DNA from: Cognataquiflexum rubidum
GTDB taxonomy: Bacteria; Bacteroidota; Bacteroidia; Cytophagales; Cyclobacteriaceae
Assembly (NCBI RefSeq): GCF_022538115.1
Contig: NZ_JAKZAL010000002.1
Coordinates: forward strand, 1-64,000
Direction: 5' to 3'
Length of the DNA: 64,000 nucleotides
Below the pieces are notes generated by a model. It worked only from the letters and a program-made list of their open reading frames with translations. It did not search any database and was not told where the DNA came from. Made by a program: the position numbers and the translations under genes. This document shows, piece by piece, positions 28,375-37,448 of this stretch. The first letter of the stretch is position 1. Each line of letters starts with the position of its first letter.

Positions 28375-29259
28375 ATGTCTAATAGATCGATATTATCTGC
28401 CGATATAGGTGGTTCCCATATTTCAGCGGCTGCTTTTGTAGAAAAGCCTGATGGGTTTGCCTTGAATTCAATCTCCAAGAAAAATATTGATTCGCAACAA
28501 TCCAGGGATTCAATTCTCCAACAATGGGTTTCAGTTTTTAAGGATTTGATTTCTGATTTCCGCCATTGTTGCGTCATTCTTGCCATGCCTGCGCCTTTCG
28601 ACTATGTCAATGGAATCTGTCAGATAATTGACCAAGGAAAATTCATCCATCTTTTTGGGGTTAATATCAAGGAGGAATTGAGCGAAAGGTTGGGTATCAT
28701 GACTACCCAAATCCACTTTGTCAATGATGCAAAGGCTTTTTTGATGGGAGAATCAAAATTTGGGAAAGTTTCCGGTTTTGAAAATATTTTGGGACTGACT
28801 TTGGGAACGGGCCTAGGCTCCTCCCGAAAATTCCATAATCAGGTTTTTGACGCTGAATTATGGTCTTCCAAATTCAAAGACAGCATTGCAGAGGATTACC
28901 TTGGTACAGGGTGGTTTATCGGTTGGTGCAGGGAAAATCTTTCATTGGAAGTAAAAGGTGTAAAGGAGATCATAGATAATCCTGAATGGCTTCGGCTGAC
29001 TATGCCGGCATTCAGTACATTTTCAAAAAATATGGCCGAATTTATTCTGATGAGATTTGAAGAAATGCCAGTTGATGCCATTGTATTGGGGGGAAGTATC
29101 TCCCAGGCATACGCGCTTTTTCTGGAAGAAACAATTTCTATTCTGAATCAAAAGCAAATCAACACACCGATTTTTGTCAGTGATTTTGGAGATAAGAGTG
29201 CACTTTTTGGCGCAGCGTCCCATTTTTTTGATCAAAAAGTGCTATTAGGTTTGGACTGA
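28375..29259 (+). CDS. ROK-family sugar kinase-like protein
   Basis: A 294-residue protein with the ROK/ASKHA fold: the ATP-phosphate strand LSADIGGSHISAA (about 7-19), the catalytic-base region FVNDAKAFLMGE, and adenosine motifs LGLTLGTGLGSS and AIVLGGSIS. ROK kinases phosphorylate glucose, N-acetylglucosamine or related sugars. The zinc-binding CxCGxxGCxE motif found in many of them is absent here. The context (chitinase, LacI regulator, SusCD) points to an N-acetylglucosamine or amino-sugar kinase, but this is not proven by sequence. It lacks the N-terminal HTH of ROK repressors. Confidence 0.85.
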   Translation: MSNRSILSADIGGSHISAAAFVEKPDGFALNSISKKNIDSQQSRDSILQQWVSVFKDLISDFRHCCVILAMPAPFDYVNGICQIIDQGKFIHLFGVNIKEELSERLGIMTTQIHFVNDAKAFLMGESKFGKVSGFENILGLTLGTGLGSSRKFHNQVFDAELWSSKFKDSIAEDYLGTGWFIGWCRENLSLEVKGVKEIIDNPEWLRLTMPAFSTFSKNMAEFILMRFEEMPVDAIVLGGSISQAYALFLEETISILNQKQINTPIFVSDFGDKSALFGAASHFFDQKVLLGLD

Positions 29260-29299
29260 GAATCGTAACTTGATCCTTTATTTTATTTATTAGAAACCA

Positions 29300-31162
29300 A
29301 TGAAGCGATTTTCATCGATTACTCTCTTTCTGTCTATTCTTTTCATTTCGTTTTCAGGATTTGGTCAGGAAGAACCCCAGTTAATCATCATCGGAGGAGG
29401 GGCAAGTGGCACATCTGCAGGAATCCAAGCCGCAAGGATGGGTGTCAAAACGGTCATTTTGGAAGAAACTCCTTGGCTTGGTGGAATGATTACTGCCGCC
29501 GGTGTCTCTGCCATTGATGGTAACCACAATTTACCGTCGGGGATTTGGGGAGAATTCAGAGAAAAGCTATATGCACATTATGGTGGTCCGGAGGCAGTCG
29601 GTACGGGTTGGGTCAGCAACACCCTTTTTGAACCATCGGTAGGCAACAGGATTTTTCAGGAATGGGTCAAAGAAGAGCAGAATCTCCGTATTCTATTTGA
29701 GGTCAGCTGGCAAAAGGCTGTTTTTGAAGACGGTTTTTGGACAGTACAGTACCTCGAAAAGGGAAAAGCAAAAACCATAAAATCAAAAATGCTCATCGAT
29801 GCCACTGAGCTTGGTGATGTGATGGCTTCTCTGGGCTACAAATACTATGTGGGAATGGATAGTCAGGAGCGTTTTGGGGAAACATTCGCACCCAAGTCGG
29901 CCAATAACATTGTACAGGATTTGACTTATGTGGTTGTTTTGAAAGATTTTGGGAAAAACTCAGACAGAACCATTCCCAAACCGGAGGGATATGATCCTGC
30001 AATTTTTGCATGCGCCTGCAATCATGCAGATCCCATTTCATTTGACAGTCCCCAGAATGATTGTCAAAAGATGCTCAACTATGGAAAACTTCCCAATGGA
30101 AAATACATGATCAATTGGCCCAACTGCGGCAATGACTTGTATATGAACATCATTGAAATGTCAAAGGAAGATCGAAACAAGGCGCTTGAAGAAGCCAAAT
30201 TGCATTCCTTGAGGTTTATCTATTATATCCAAAACGAACTTGGTTACAAAAACCTTGGACTTGCAGAGGACGAATTTCCAACAAAAGACAAACTTCCATT
30301 TGTGCCGTACCATAGAGAGTCTAGGCGTATTGACGCAGAAACCATGTTTTCTTTGCAGTATGTTTTGGATCCGTACGGGCAGGAGAATGCTCTTTACCGG
30401 ACGGGAATCGCGGTTGGGGATTATACCATTGACCATCACCATAAGATGAATCTAAATGCACCCGAAATTGATTTTATTAAAATCAGAGTACCTGCCTACA
30501 ATATTCCATTGGGAAGTTTGATTCCCAAAGGGTCCACCAATTTAATTGTGGCGGAGAAAAGCATAGGCGTTTCCAATATCGTCAATGGTGCAAGCCGACT
30601 TCAGCCGGTTGTATTGGGGATCGGACAAGCAGCAGGAGCATTGGCAGGGACGGCTATCCTGAGCCAACAAAATCTGCAAGAGGTTCAAGTGAGGATGGTT
30701 CAGGAAAATCTCTTGGCAAAAAATGCCTATCTGATGCCATTTCGTGATGTGCCGATAAGTCATCCCCACTTTTTGGCAGTGCAAAAAATTGGAGCGACAG
30801 GGATTTTGAAGGGGTTTGGTGTGCCCTATAAATGGGCAAATCAAACATGGTTTTATCCTGAAAGGGAAATATCTGAATTCGAATTGGTCGATGGTTTGAG
30901 GCCCTTGTATCCCCAATATGCCCAATATTGGGATGCTTCCGGTGAACCCTTGAACTTTGGTAAGCTTTTGGAGATTTTGAAAGTAGTCAGACCTGAACTG
31001 AATGAAACCGATCTAAAGATGATTTGGAAAAATTTAGAGCTTAGTGGGTCACCTGATTCCGAATCAAAGCTTGATAGGCTGATTGTGGCGGTCTTGTTGG
31101 ATAATATCCTTGATCCATTTTCAATTCCGGTCGATTTGAATGGAAAGATTATCAAGCCTTAA
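29300..31162 (+). CDS. Exported FAD-dependent oxidoreductase (FAD_oxidored, PF12831-type)
   Basis: This 620-residue protein has a signal peptide (about 1-22, ISFSGFGQ). A Rossmann FAD motif, IIIGGGASGTSAGIQAARMG, begins at about residue 29, with EETPWLGGMITAAG after it. A second FAD block near 415 reads IPKGSTNLIVAEKSIGVSN. Proteins of this type occur in polysaccharide-utilisation loci and are thought to oxidise or modify sugars in the periplasm, but substrates are not established. The C-terminal 120 residues (HPHFLAVQKIGATGILKGFG...) resemble the SLH-like module often appended in this family. It is the last plus-strand gene of the locus, 40 bp after the ROK gene. Confidence 0.85.
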   Translation: MKRFSSITLFLSILFISFSGFGQEEPQLIIIGGGASGTSAGIQAARMGVKTVILEETPWLGGMITAAGVSAIDGNHNLPSGIWGEFREKLYAHYGGPEAVGTGWVSNTLFEPSVGNRIFQEWVKEEQNLRILFEVSWQKAVFEDGFWTVQYLEKGKAKTIKSKMLIDATELGDVMASLGYKYYVGMDSQERFGETFAPKSANNIVQDLTYVVVLKDFGKNSDRTIPKPEGYDPAIFACACNHADPISFDSPQNDCQKMLNYGKLPNGKYMINWPNCGNDLYMNIIEMSKEDRNKALEEAKLHSLRFIYYIQNELGYKNLGLAEDEFPTKDKLPFVPYHRESRRIDAETMFSLQYVLDPYGQENALYRTGIAVGDYTIDHHHKMNLNAPEIDFIKIRVPAYNIPLGSLIPKGSTNLIVAEKSIGVSNIVNGASRLQPVVLGIGQAAGALAGTAILSQQNLQEVQVRMVQENLLAKNAYLMPFRDVPISHPHFLAVQKIGATGILKGFGVPYKWANQTWFYPEREISEFELVDGLRPLYPQYAQYWDASGEPLNFGKLLEILKVVRPELNETDLKMIWKNLELSGSPDSESKLDRLIVAVLLDNILDPFSIPVDLNGKIIKP

Positions 31163-31173
31163 ATCAAGGTTGC

Positions 31174-32544
31174 CTAGCGTTCGGAAATCTGTTTTCCTCC
31201 AACTCTCTGCAGGATGTAGTTTCCTATTTTATCACCTTGCTTGACACCTTCTTCTATGGCATCGCGGAAATGTATTCCACCATAAAGCCTTGAAATCGCA
31301 GCTTCATCTGCCGCCTGCGAAAATGACTTAAACGGTCTTTCGGGCAATCCAAAATAGACTTCTGAGGTATCGATAAAATCAAAATCATTCCCAAAATAGT
31401 GGGTGAGGATGACCGCGCTCGTTTTAGAAATGACACTGTGACCACTGGTATATTCAGGAAATGGGGGAGTTTGCAACAATGGCCTCCAAGTAGGATTCAG
31501 GTATTTTTGGATGGCAGATTCAGGTCTGATTCTATCGGAATCGTATTTTTCTTCCCAGCAACTTATAAATGCATCATGCAATCCCATTGCCACCAAGGTG
31601 TGGATATATATGGTCTCCTGCCAAGGTAACTTGGCTTTTTCTGCGGCAATTCCTGTGATTCCAATCCAATGACCTCCGGGTGAAATCTTCTTTAACCCAA
31701 TGGCCATATGTCCGGAAAAACTCACTTTGAATGGATTGCAATCCCAAAAATTGGCAATCAATTGTTGTTCTTCCGATAATGCAGAAGTAACCTGAACCAC
31801 TTCATCCAATTGGTTTTTGAATGGACTTCCTTCGGTCAGGTCAAACTTTGCAGGTGGGGCAGGCTTATGGGGCTTCAGGTCTTGCAAGAAAAATGTCTTG
31901 ATTGTACGCCATTCGGGTTCCACTGCGCCCATATAGGCCGGAGGAGTGGGATACCAATGTCCTTCGTTTTTCTTGGGAGTATATCTTGTCAGTGCACTCA
32001 GTTGCCTGTAACCATCATTTTTGGCTATTTCCAAAACCTGTGCCGACACTTTTTCCGCAAAGGTAATGTTGGCTTCTACTTCTTTTTTAGAAATCCATTT
32101 TGATTTGGAAAATTGGTTGATTAGGGCTTTTTGCTTGGCTTCAAGTAGTTTTCCGGAGGGCATGATTTTCTTTCCCACATCCAGCATGGCATAAATTGAC
32201 ACAAATTCCGGTGAGAGGTTTTTTTCTGTTTCCCCGATGAATCCGATTTTTTCATGATTGGTTTTGGTCAACAGATTTTCGTTTTCCTTCAATCCCAAAG
32301 CTTGGTCCCATGTAAGATGAGCGGCTAAGGTTGAATAAGCATAGAATCTAGCGGCACCGGGTGGGGAGGCCACATCCGTAACCATCACTTCTGTAATGTA
32401 AAATAGATTTTCGATGAATACTTTTGTGGGAGGAGTTCCATTTTTTTGGGAGAAAGCAGTAATCGGATTGCCAAGGCAAACAAATACAAGAAAGGCCAAG
32501 TGAATTAACCCCCATCGTTTATTGAAGCAATTCATGTCAATCAT
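31174..32544 (-). CDS. Exported vanadium-dependent haloperoxidase/PAP2-family protein
   Basis: A 456-residue protein with a signal peptide (about 1-32) and the three oxyanion-site motifs of vanadium haloperoxidases and PAP2 phosphatases: K333-x6-R340-P341, SGH at 367-369, and SRLYGGIH (418-425) with Asp428. It may oxidise halides with peroxide or hydrolyse a phosphate ester; the motifs alone cannot decide. The start shown overlaps the stop of the upstream VCBS gene by 8 bp (ATGATTGA); an ATG three codons later is an alternative. The pair is translationally coupled, a pairing also typical of VCBS/ASPIC proteins in Bacteroidetes. It converges on the FAD oxidoreductase with an 11-bp gap. Confidence 0.88.
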   Translation of the reverse strand: MIDMNCFNKRWGLIHLAFLVFVCLGNPITAFSQKNGTPPTKVFIENLFYITEVMVTDVASPPGAARFYAYSTLAAHLTWDQALGLKENENLLTKTNHEKIGFIGETEKNLSPEFVSIYAMLDVGKKIMPSGKLLEAKQKALINQFSKSKWISKKEVEANITFAEKVSAQVLEIAKNDGYRQLSALTRYTPKKNEGHWYPTPPAYMGAVEPEWRTIKTFFLQDLKPHKPAPPAKFDLTEGSPFKNQLDEVVQVTSALSEEQQLIANFWDCNPFKVSFSGHMAIGLKKISPGGHWIGITGIAAEKAKLPWQETIYIHTLVAMGLHDAFISCWEEKYDSDRIRPESAIQKYLNPTWRPLLQTPPFPEYTSGHSVISKTSAVILTHYFGNDFDFIDTSEVYFGLPERPFKSFSQAADEAAISRLYGGIHFRDAIEEGVKQGDKIGNYILQRVGGKQISER

Positions 32545-35500
32545 TTTTTTGGTAGTTGATCAGCCCTTTGTTATTGATTCCGAAATATAGAAGATTTGGC
32601 TGGGAAGGCAGCTGAAGAATCGACTTCACATCGCCCAGAATGGAAAATCCTGATTCCCGCTGAGGGATGAATTGGAAATTCCCTTTTCCATCTCCGCGAT
32701 AAAGTTGTCCAAGATTGGCATCCATCATTCCAAGCCTTAACCTCGTATAGGTTTGATTTCCCGCAAGGACCAAATCCATATTACCGTCGTTGTTATAATC
32801 GAAAACATGGATGGCATGAATCGGAGCGAATTGAGCTTCAATCGGCAATACGTGGGGAATGAATTTCCCCGCATTGTTTTCGAAATACATACTCCGCAAC
32901 TCATTGGCCTCCAATTTTGAGGCATTTTTCAATTGCTCTTTGGTCAGAATCTGCTCTATTGTGGCCTCGGCATAACTTGCATAATCAGTAAATTTACTCC
33001 GGAAACCATATACCTGATCCAGCAATTCGTCCCTGCTTGGAAATGGAAAGGGTTTCCCCTGAACATAACTGACCAGAATCGGGTCTGTGGAGGTATTGTC
33101 ATCAAAATCGCCAAAATAGAGTTTCAGTGGTTCGGCTGTATTTGTTTTAAATTGTGAATTCAGTCCGAAGTTGCCCGCCACTACATCCATGTCACCATCC
33201 TTGTCAAAATCCCCGATGGCAATACTCGACCACCAACCTTTTGTATCTTCCCCAACCCATTCTTTGGTAACATCCTTAAAGCTTATTCCCCCTTCATTCA
33301 GGAAAACGGTGATGGGCATGTATTCTCCTGCGATAACCAAGTCTTGGAAACCATCTTTATTCAAATCTAAATTCACAGCATCGGTAACCATTCCGATTTT
33401 CCCACCTGCCGGCAAATACTGATTTGAAAGATCAGCAAAATTACCTTTGCCATCATTGATCAAAATATAGCTTTGGGGAGTTTGGGGATATTTCCCGGGG
33501 ATGATTCTGCCTCCTACAAATAGGTCTGGATTGCCGTCGTTGTTGAAATCAGCAACAGATACGGAGGAAGTACTGACCAATATTTTTGGTAGGGAGTTAG
33601 GGCTAAGATTCAAATTTCCGTTACCATCATTGAGGTACAGTCTATCTTGTAGGGATTCTTCATTGGAAAGGTAATCGTGATAGCCGCCGCTGCAGATATA
33701 TAAATCCATGTGTCCATCTCCATTGGCATCAAAAAACTCTGCATCTGCATCTGTGAATTCACTTTCGGATTTGAAAGAATTGATGACCTGCCATTTTCCT
33801 TTTGAAAATTCAAATAATTTTCCTGCAGATCCTTTGGTTCCTCCCACAAAAATTTTCTCCTGTCCATCGCCATTGATATCTGCAGCTGCCATTATCGGAC
33901 CGACATAAGATGGCATTTCGAGTAAAAGTGGTTGCCTTTTAAAATCATTGAAACCATATTCCTGGTGAATGAAAGGGATTTTGTTTTCCGTTGGTTGGAA
34001 AAGAGGTGTAAGGTAAAATCCCTTGATTTCACTTTTGGCCAAGTCACTTTCTGAAATCTCAGAAATTTTATTGATTTCAGGGGTTTTCAAAATGGACACA
34101 TTTCCTTTTGGCCAAATGACAACCACAGAATCTACGTTGGATTTTTCTCCCAATCCAAAATGTAGCCTGTTTGAAACTGAGGATTGGAATCCACGGGTTG
34201 GCATTTGCTCAAGATATTGGGCTTGGCCTCCGGTGTAAAGAGCTACTTTGGCACCGATACCAAATGTGTTGGGACTGTTACCTTTCAAATGGATCTGGAT
34301 CCAATTTTGGGTATTTCCGCTGTATTCTTTGTATTTGTTTTGGTAGATAAAAGCAGGATGGTTTTGATTGTTTACCACGAGGTCAAGCTGCCCGTCATTG
34401 TTGAGATCCGCATAGACTGCGCCGCTTGAGAAGTTGGGGGCGTAGATTCCCCAATCTTTTGACCTGTCCTTAAAAATCAGATTCCCGCCATTTTCAAAAA
34501 TGTAATTGGAAACAGGGGTGGAGGTCATGCTGGTGACCAAATGAAGCGTGTCGGCTTTTTCTCCTGCTACGGCGGATTTGAAATAATAATCTCCTTTGTA
34601 CTTCAGGAAATCCCTGTTGGTATAATCCCTGTAATATCCGTTGCTGATAAAAAGGTCTTTAAAACCGGAATTGGTGGCATCAAAAAATAAAGCTGACCAG
34701 CTCCAATCAGTATTTGATATGCCTGCCAATTGGCCTATTTCGCTGAATAAACCGTTTCCCTGATTAAGATGAAGCATATTCCGCATGTTTTGATGGTAAA
34801 ACCCACGGTTGACCATCAGAGCATATTGTTCATAATTTTCCGGACCATACAGCAATTTTTGTCTTTTATTGTCTTCGGGAAGCATGTCCAAAGTGAATAT
34901 GTCCATCAATCCGTCATTGTTGACATCGGAGATATCCGAACCCATAGAAAAATGGGAAATATGCTGCATCATATCGGTCATCCGGTCCGAAAAAGTACCG
35001 TCTCCATTGTTGATATACACATAGTCCGGCTCGATATAATCGTTGCTGACATAGAGGTCAATCCATCCGTCTCCATTGATATCTGAAGCTGCTACTCCAA
35101 GCCCAAATCCCAAAGCGGTTCCTTTTATCCCTGCTTCCTCGCTGATATCGGTAAATTTTCCCTCATCATTTCTAAATAATTTATCTCCTGCAAAAGGATG
35201 CCTTATGGCTCTTGCCTGGTCAAACTCAATTTCATTGATGACTTCGATGTGGTGATTGAGGAGAAACATATCCAAATCACCATCTTTATCAAAGTCAAAA
35301 AATAATGCTTGGGTGCTGTTGGAAGGGTCATCCAAGCCATAGGAGGCGGCTTCTTCTTTGAAAGTCAGATTTTTTTGGTTAATATAAAGTTCATTTCTGC
35401 GGCTGTTGAGATCTCCGTTTCCCGAATAACAGACATAAATATCGAGCCATCCGTCGGCATTGATATCGACCATGGTAACCCCTGTTGTCCAGGATTTTTT

Positions 35501-35857
35501 TCCTTTGACTCCTGCGGTTTTTGAAATGTCTTTGAATCTGAAATCACCTTGATTGAGATACAGGACATTGTCTGTCATGTTTCCGGTAAAAAAAACATCC
35601 TCCAGTCCATCATTGTTGATGTCTCCTACGCTGACACCTCCTCCGTTGTAAAAATATTCATAGGTTAAAATGTTGTTCTTTTTATCCTCTCTTAGCGTAT
35701 TGGAAAAATTAATACCAGTTCTTTTGGGAGAAAGAAGTTCAAATGCTCCGGTTTTGTTTTTTTCAGTACCTGAAAGGAAAAAAAGCCCTGCTATGGAGAT
35801 CACGCCCAAAAAAAGCCATACGGATTTTGAAAACTTCTGATTCATAATACTTTTCAA
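32537..35857 (-). CDS. Large exported VCBS/FG-GAP repeat protein with ASPIC/UnbV domain
   Basis: A 1106-residue protein with an N-terminal hydrophobic anchor or signal (about 12-30). At least twelve calcium-binding DxNxDGxxD loops of FG-GAP/VCBS repeats are visible, among them DINNDGLED near 79, DINADGWLD, DFDKDGDLD, DVNNDGLMD, DFNNDGNPD, DLNKDGFQD and DYNNDGNMD. They form probable beta-propellers. A central segment (NWIQIHLKGNSPNTFGIGAKV to VVIWPKG) is the ASPIC/UnbV domain. Such proteins are extracytoplasmic and often tied to carbohydrate loci; their ligand is unknown. It follows a ROK regulator by 51 bp and overlaps the haloperoxidase-type gene. An ATG four codons downstream is an alternative start. 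Confidence 0.9.
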   Translation of the reverse strand: MKSIMNQKFSKSVWLFLGVISIAGLFFLSGTEKNKTGAFELLSPKRTGINFSNTLREDKKNNILTYEYFYNGGGVSVGDINNDGLEDVFFTGNMTDNVLYLNQGDFRFKDISKTAGVKGKKSWTTGVTMVDINADGWLDIYVCYSGNGDLNSRRNELYINQKNLTFKEEAASYGLDDPSNSTQALFFDFDKDGDLDMFLLNHHIEVINEIEFDQARAIRHPFAGDKLFRNDEGKFTDISEEAGIKGTALGFGLGVAASDINGDGWIDLYVSNDYIEPDYVYINNGDGTFSDRMTDMMQHISHFSMGSDISDVNNDGLMDIFTLDMLPEDNKRQKLLYGPENYEQYALMVNRGFYHQNMRNMLHLNQGNGLFSEIGQLAGISNTDWSWSALFFDATNSGFKDLFISNGYYRDYTNRDFLKYKGDYYFKSAVAGEKADTLHLVTSMTSTPVSNYIFENGGNLIFKDRSKDWGIYAPNFSSGAVYADLNNDGQLDLVVNNQNHPAFIYQNKYKEYSGNTQNWIQIHLKGNSPNTFGIGAKVALYTGGQAQYLEQMPTRGFQSSVSNRLHFGLGEKSNVDSVVVIWPKGNVSILKTPEINKISEISESDLAKSEIKGFYLTPLFQPTENKIPFIHQEYGFNDFKRQPLLLEMPSYVGPIMAAADINGDGQEKIFVGGTKGSAGKLFEFSKGKWQVINSFKSESEFTDADAEFFDANGDGHMDLYICSGGYHDYLSNEESLQDRLYLNDGNGNLNLSPNSLPKILVSTSSVSVADFNNDGNPDLFVGGRIIPGKYPQTPQSYILINDGKGNFADLSNQYLPAGGKIGMVTDAVNLDLNKDGFQDLVIAGEYMPITVFLNEGGISFKDVTKEWVGEDTKGWWSSIAIGDFDKDGDMDVVAGNFGLNSQFKTNTAEPLKLYFGDFDDNTSTDPILVSYVQGKPFPFPSRDELLDQVYGFRSKFTDYASYAEATIEQILTKEQLKNASKLEANELRSMYFENNAGKFIPHVLPIEAQFAPIHAIHVFDYNNDGNMDLVLAGNQTYTRLRLGMMDANLGQLYRGDGKGNFQFIPQRESGFSILGDVKSILQLPSQPNLLYFGINNKGLINYQKND

Positions 35858-35908
35858 GAATATTTTACCTCTACCTGACTTCGAACAGAACCTTGAATAT
35901 CCGCAAAA

Positions 35909-37147
35909 TTAAACCAGTACATCGTCAAAGATTTTTTCATTGACCACAGCTACACCTCCCAATAGTCCTACTTCTTTCCCTAGCTTATACAATGCCAGTT
36001 CGGTATTCTCCCGGGCCTTAGCCATGCTGTAAATGTTCAAAGCTTGTTGGATCGGGGTTATTAAATATTGTTTTGCTTCGGCTACCGAACCACCAATAAT
36101 GATCATTTCAGGATTGAGCAGTTGGATAAGGATAGATATGCCTCTTCCCAAATCAAGACCCACTTCCGAAAGAATAGTGATGGCCCTTTGGTCTCCGGCC
36201 AATGCCGCATCCACTACCAAGAAAGGTTCGATTTCATTGTTGTTTTCCCTTACCATGCGTGACAAGATGGAATCGCTGTCTGTAGCAATCGCTTCTCTTG
36301 CCATCCTGACTATTGCCGTTCCTGAAGCCACTGATTCCAAGCATCCCTTTTTCCCGCAGGTGCAGGTGATGTCACTTGACTCGAAAATGGGGGAGTGGCT
36401 AAATTCCCCTGCAAAGCCGGAGGCACCTTGGTAGATTTTCCCGTCGATGATTATTCCCAATCCTATTCCCCAACCTATAAAAATTCCCAGGACGTTTTTG
36501 TAATTGTCTTTTTGACCAAATTTAAATTCGGCCAAGGTCATGGCCCGGGCATCATTTTCCAAAAATACCCTTCTCTCAAGTCTTGCTTCAAAATTTTCCA
36601 CAAGACTTTTCTTTCCGAATTTCAGATAGGTATGGTTGATGCCATGGATGGAATCAATCAATCCCGGCATGGAAATCCCTATGGCTATGATTTTTTCGTC
36701 CGGTATTCCTGAATTGTTCTTATGGTTCAAAATAAAATTACAAATCTGCTCAAAGGTATCTTTTTCATTGTTCAAAGTGATTTTTATGGTTTCGGATTCC
36801 GTGATAGATTCATTTGAACTGTTATAGATGGCAGCTCGGACACGGAATTTATTGATGTCCACAGAAAGTACATAGAAGGCATCTCCTGCCAATTGATACA
36901 AGTCCGGTTTTCTTCCACCCTGAGATTCTGCCCTTCCGTTTTTTATCACTTCTCCTGAAGCCATCAAGTCTCCTAACAGGGAATTGACTGTCGGCAGGGA
37001 AATTCCCACCTCAATACAGATTTCTCCAGCAGTATTGCTTCCTTTGGTATAAAGGTTTTTGATCAATTTCAATTTGTTGGTATAACTTTTTGTTTCTACC
37101 ACACCCAGAATTTTTTCCAGGTTTTTTTTCGGGTTTATTAGGTTCAT
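35909..37147 (-). CDS. ROK-family transcriptional regulator (NagC/XylR-type)
   Basis: A 412-residue repressor-type ROK protein. A winged helix-turn-helix lies at about 22-80 (KGSNTAGEICIEVGISLPTVNSLLGDL), followed by the sugar-binding ROK domain with the zinc motif CTCGKKGCLE at about 268-277 and MIIIGGSV near 365. NagC-like proteins respond to phosphorylated amino sugars, XylR-like ones to xylose. It heads the minus-strand unit with the VCBS and haloperoxidase-type genes and probably controls it. Being next to a chitin-type locus, N-acetylglucosamine or its phosphate is a reasonable inducer guess. Confidence 0.9.
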   Translation of the reverse strand: MNLINPKKNLEKILGVVETKSYTNKLKLIKNLYTKGSNTAGEICIEVGISLPTVNSLLGDLMASGEVIKNGRAESQGGRKPDLYQLAGDAFYVLSVDINKFRVRAAIYNSSNESITESETIKITLNNEKDTFEQICNFILNHKNNSGIPDEKIIAIGISMPGLIDSIHGINHTYLKFGKKSLVENFEARLERRVFLENDARAMTLAEFKFGQKDNYKNVLGIFIGWGIGLGIIIDGKIYQGASGFAGEFSHSPIFESSDITCTCGKKGCLESVASGTAIVRMAREAIATDSDSILSRMVRENNNEIEPFLVVDAALAGDQRAITILSEVGLDLGRGISILIQLLNPEMIIIGGSVAEAKQYLITPIQQALNIYSMAKARENTELALYKLGKEVGLLGGVAVVNEKIFDDVLV

Positions 37148-37416
37148 TCTGCGGCTTTAAGAAAGCCAATTAAATGATAATTTTAAGCATATCAAAAGGG
37201 CTTACTAAAAAAAATCAATTATCAATGGTCATTTGTTGCAATTTTCCTCGAAGATTACCCTAAATCTCTAAGGTGTTAGGAAATTTTTTCATTTTTTGGC
37301 TGATTTTCAACTTACCCAAATTCCAATTGCTTTTTATGGTATCAGTGGGAATTTTCCATTCAGCATTTTTATTTCGAACGGGGAAGCAATTCCTTGGTAG
37401 GATTAAAAAAGAAAAA
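37148..37416. other. Intergenic spacer upstream of the ROK regulator
   Basis: About 270 bp without a coding frame. It must hold the minus-strand promoter of the ROK/VCBS unit, but no clear TAnnTTTG box was identified on that strand. The right end merges with the terminator of the DUF6600-type gene. Confidence 0.4.
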
Positions 37417-37437
37417 AGAGGCCCTTTTGGGACCTCT
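37417..37437 (-). terminator. Terminator of the DUF6600-type gene
   Basis: A stem of eight positions (one mismatch) with a TTTT loop lies 11 bp past the minus-strand stop; the A-run at 37405-37417 supplies the U-tail on the minus strand. Confidence 0.8.
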
Positions 37438-37448
37438 CTTTTTCAATT

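Noticed and set aside
28375-29259. ROK repressor
   Set aside because: There is no N-terminal HTH, so it was called kinase-like; the repressor-type ROK is the one at 35909-37147.
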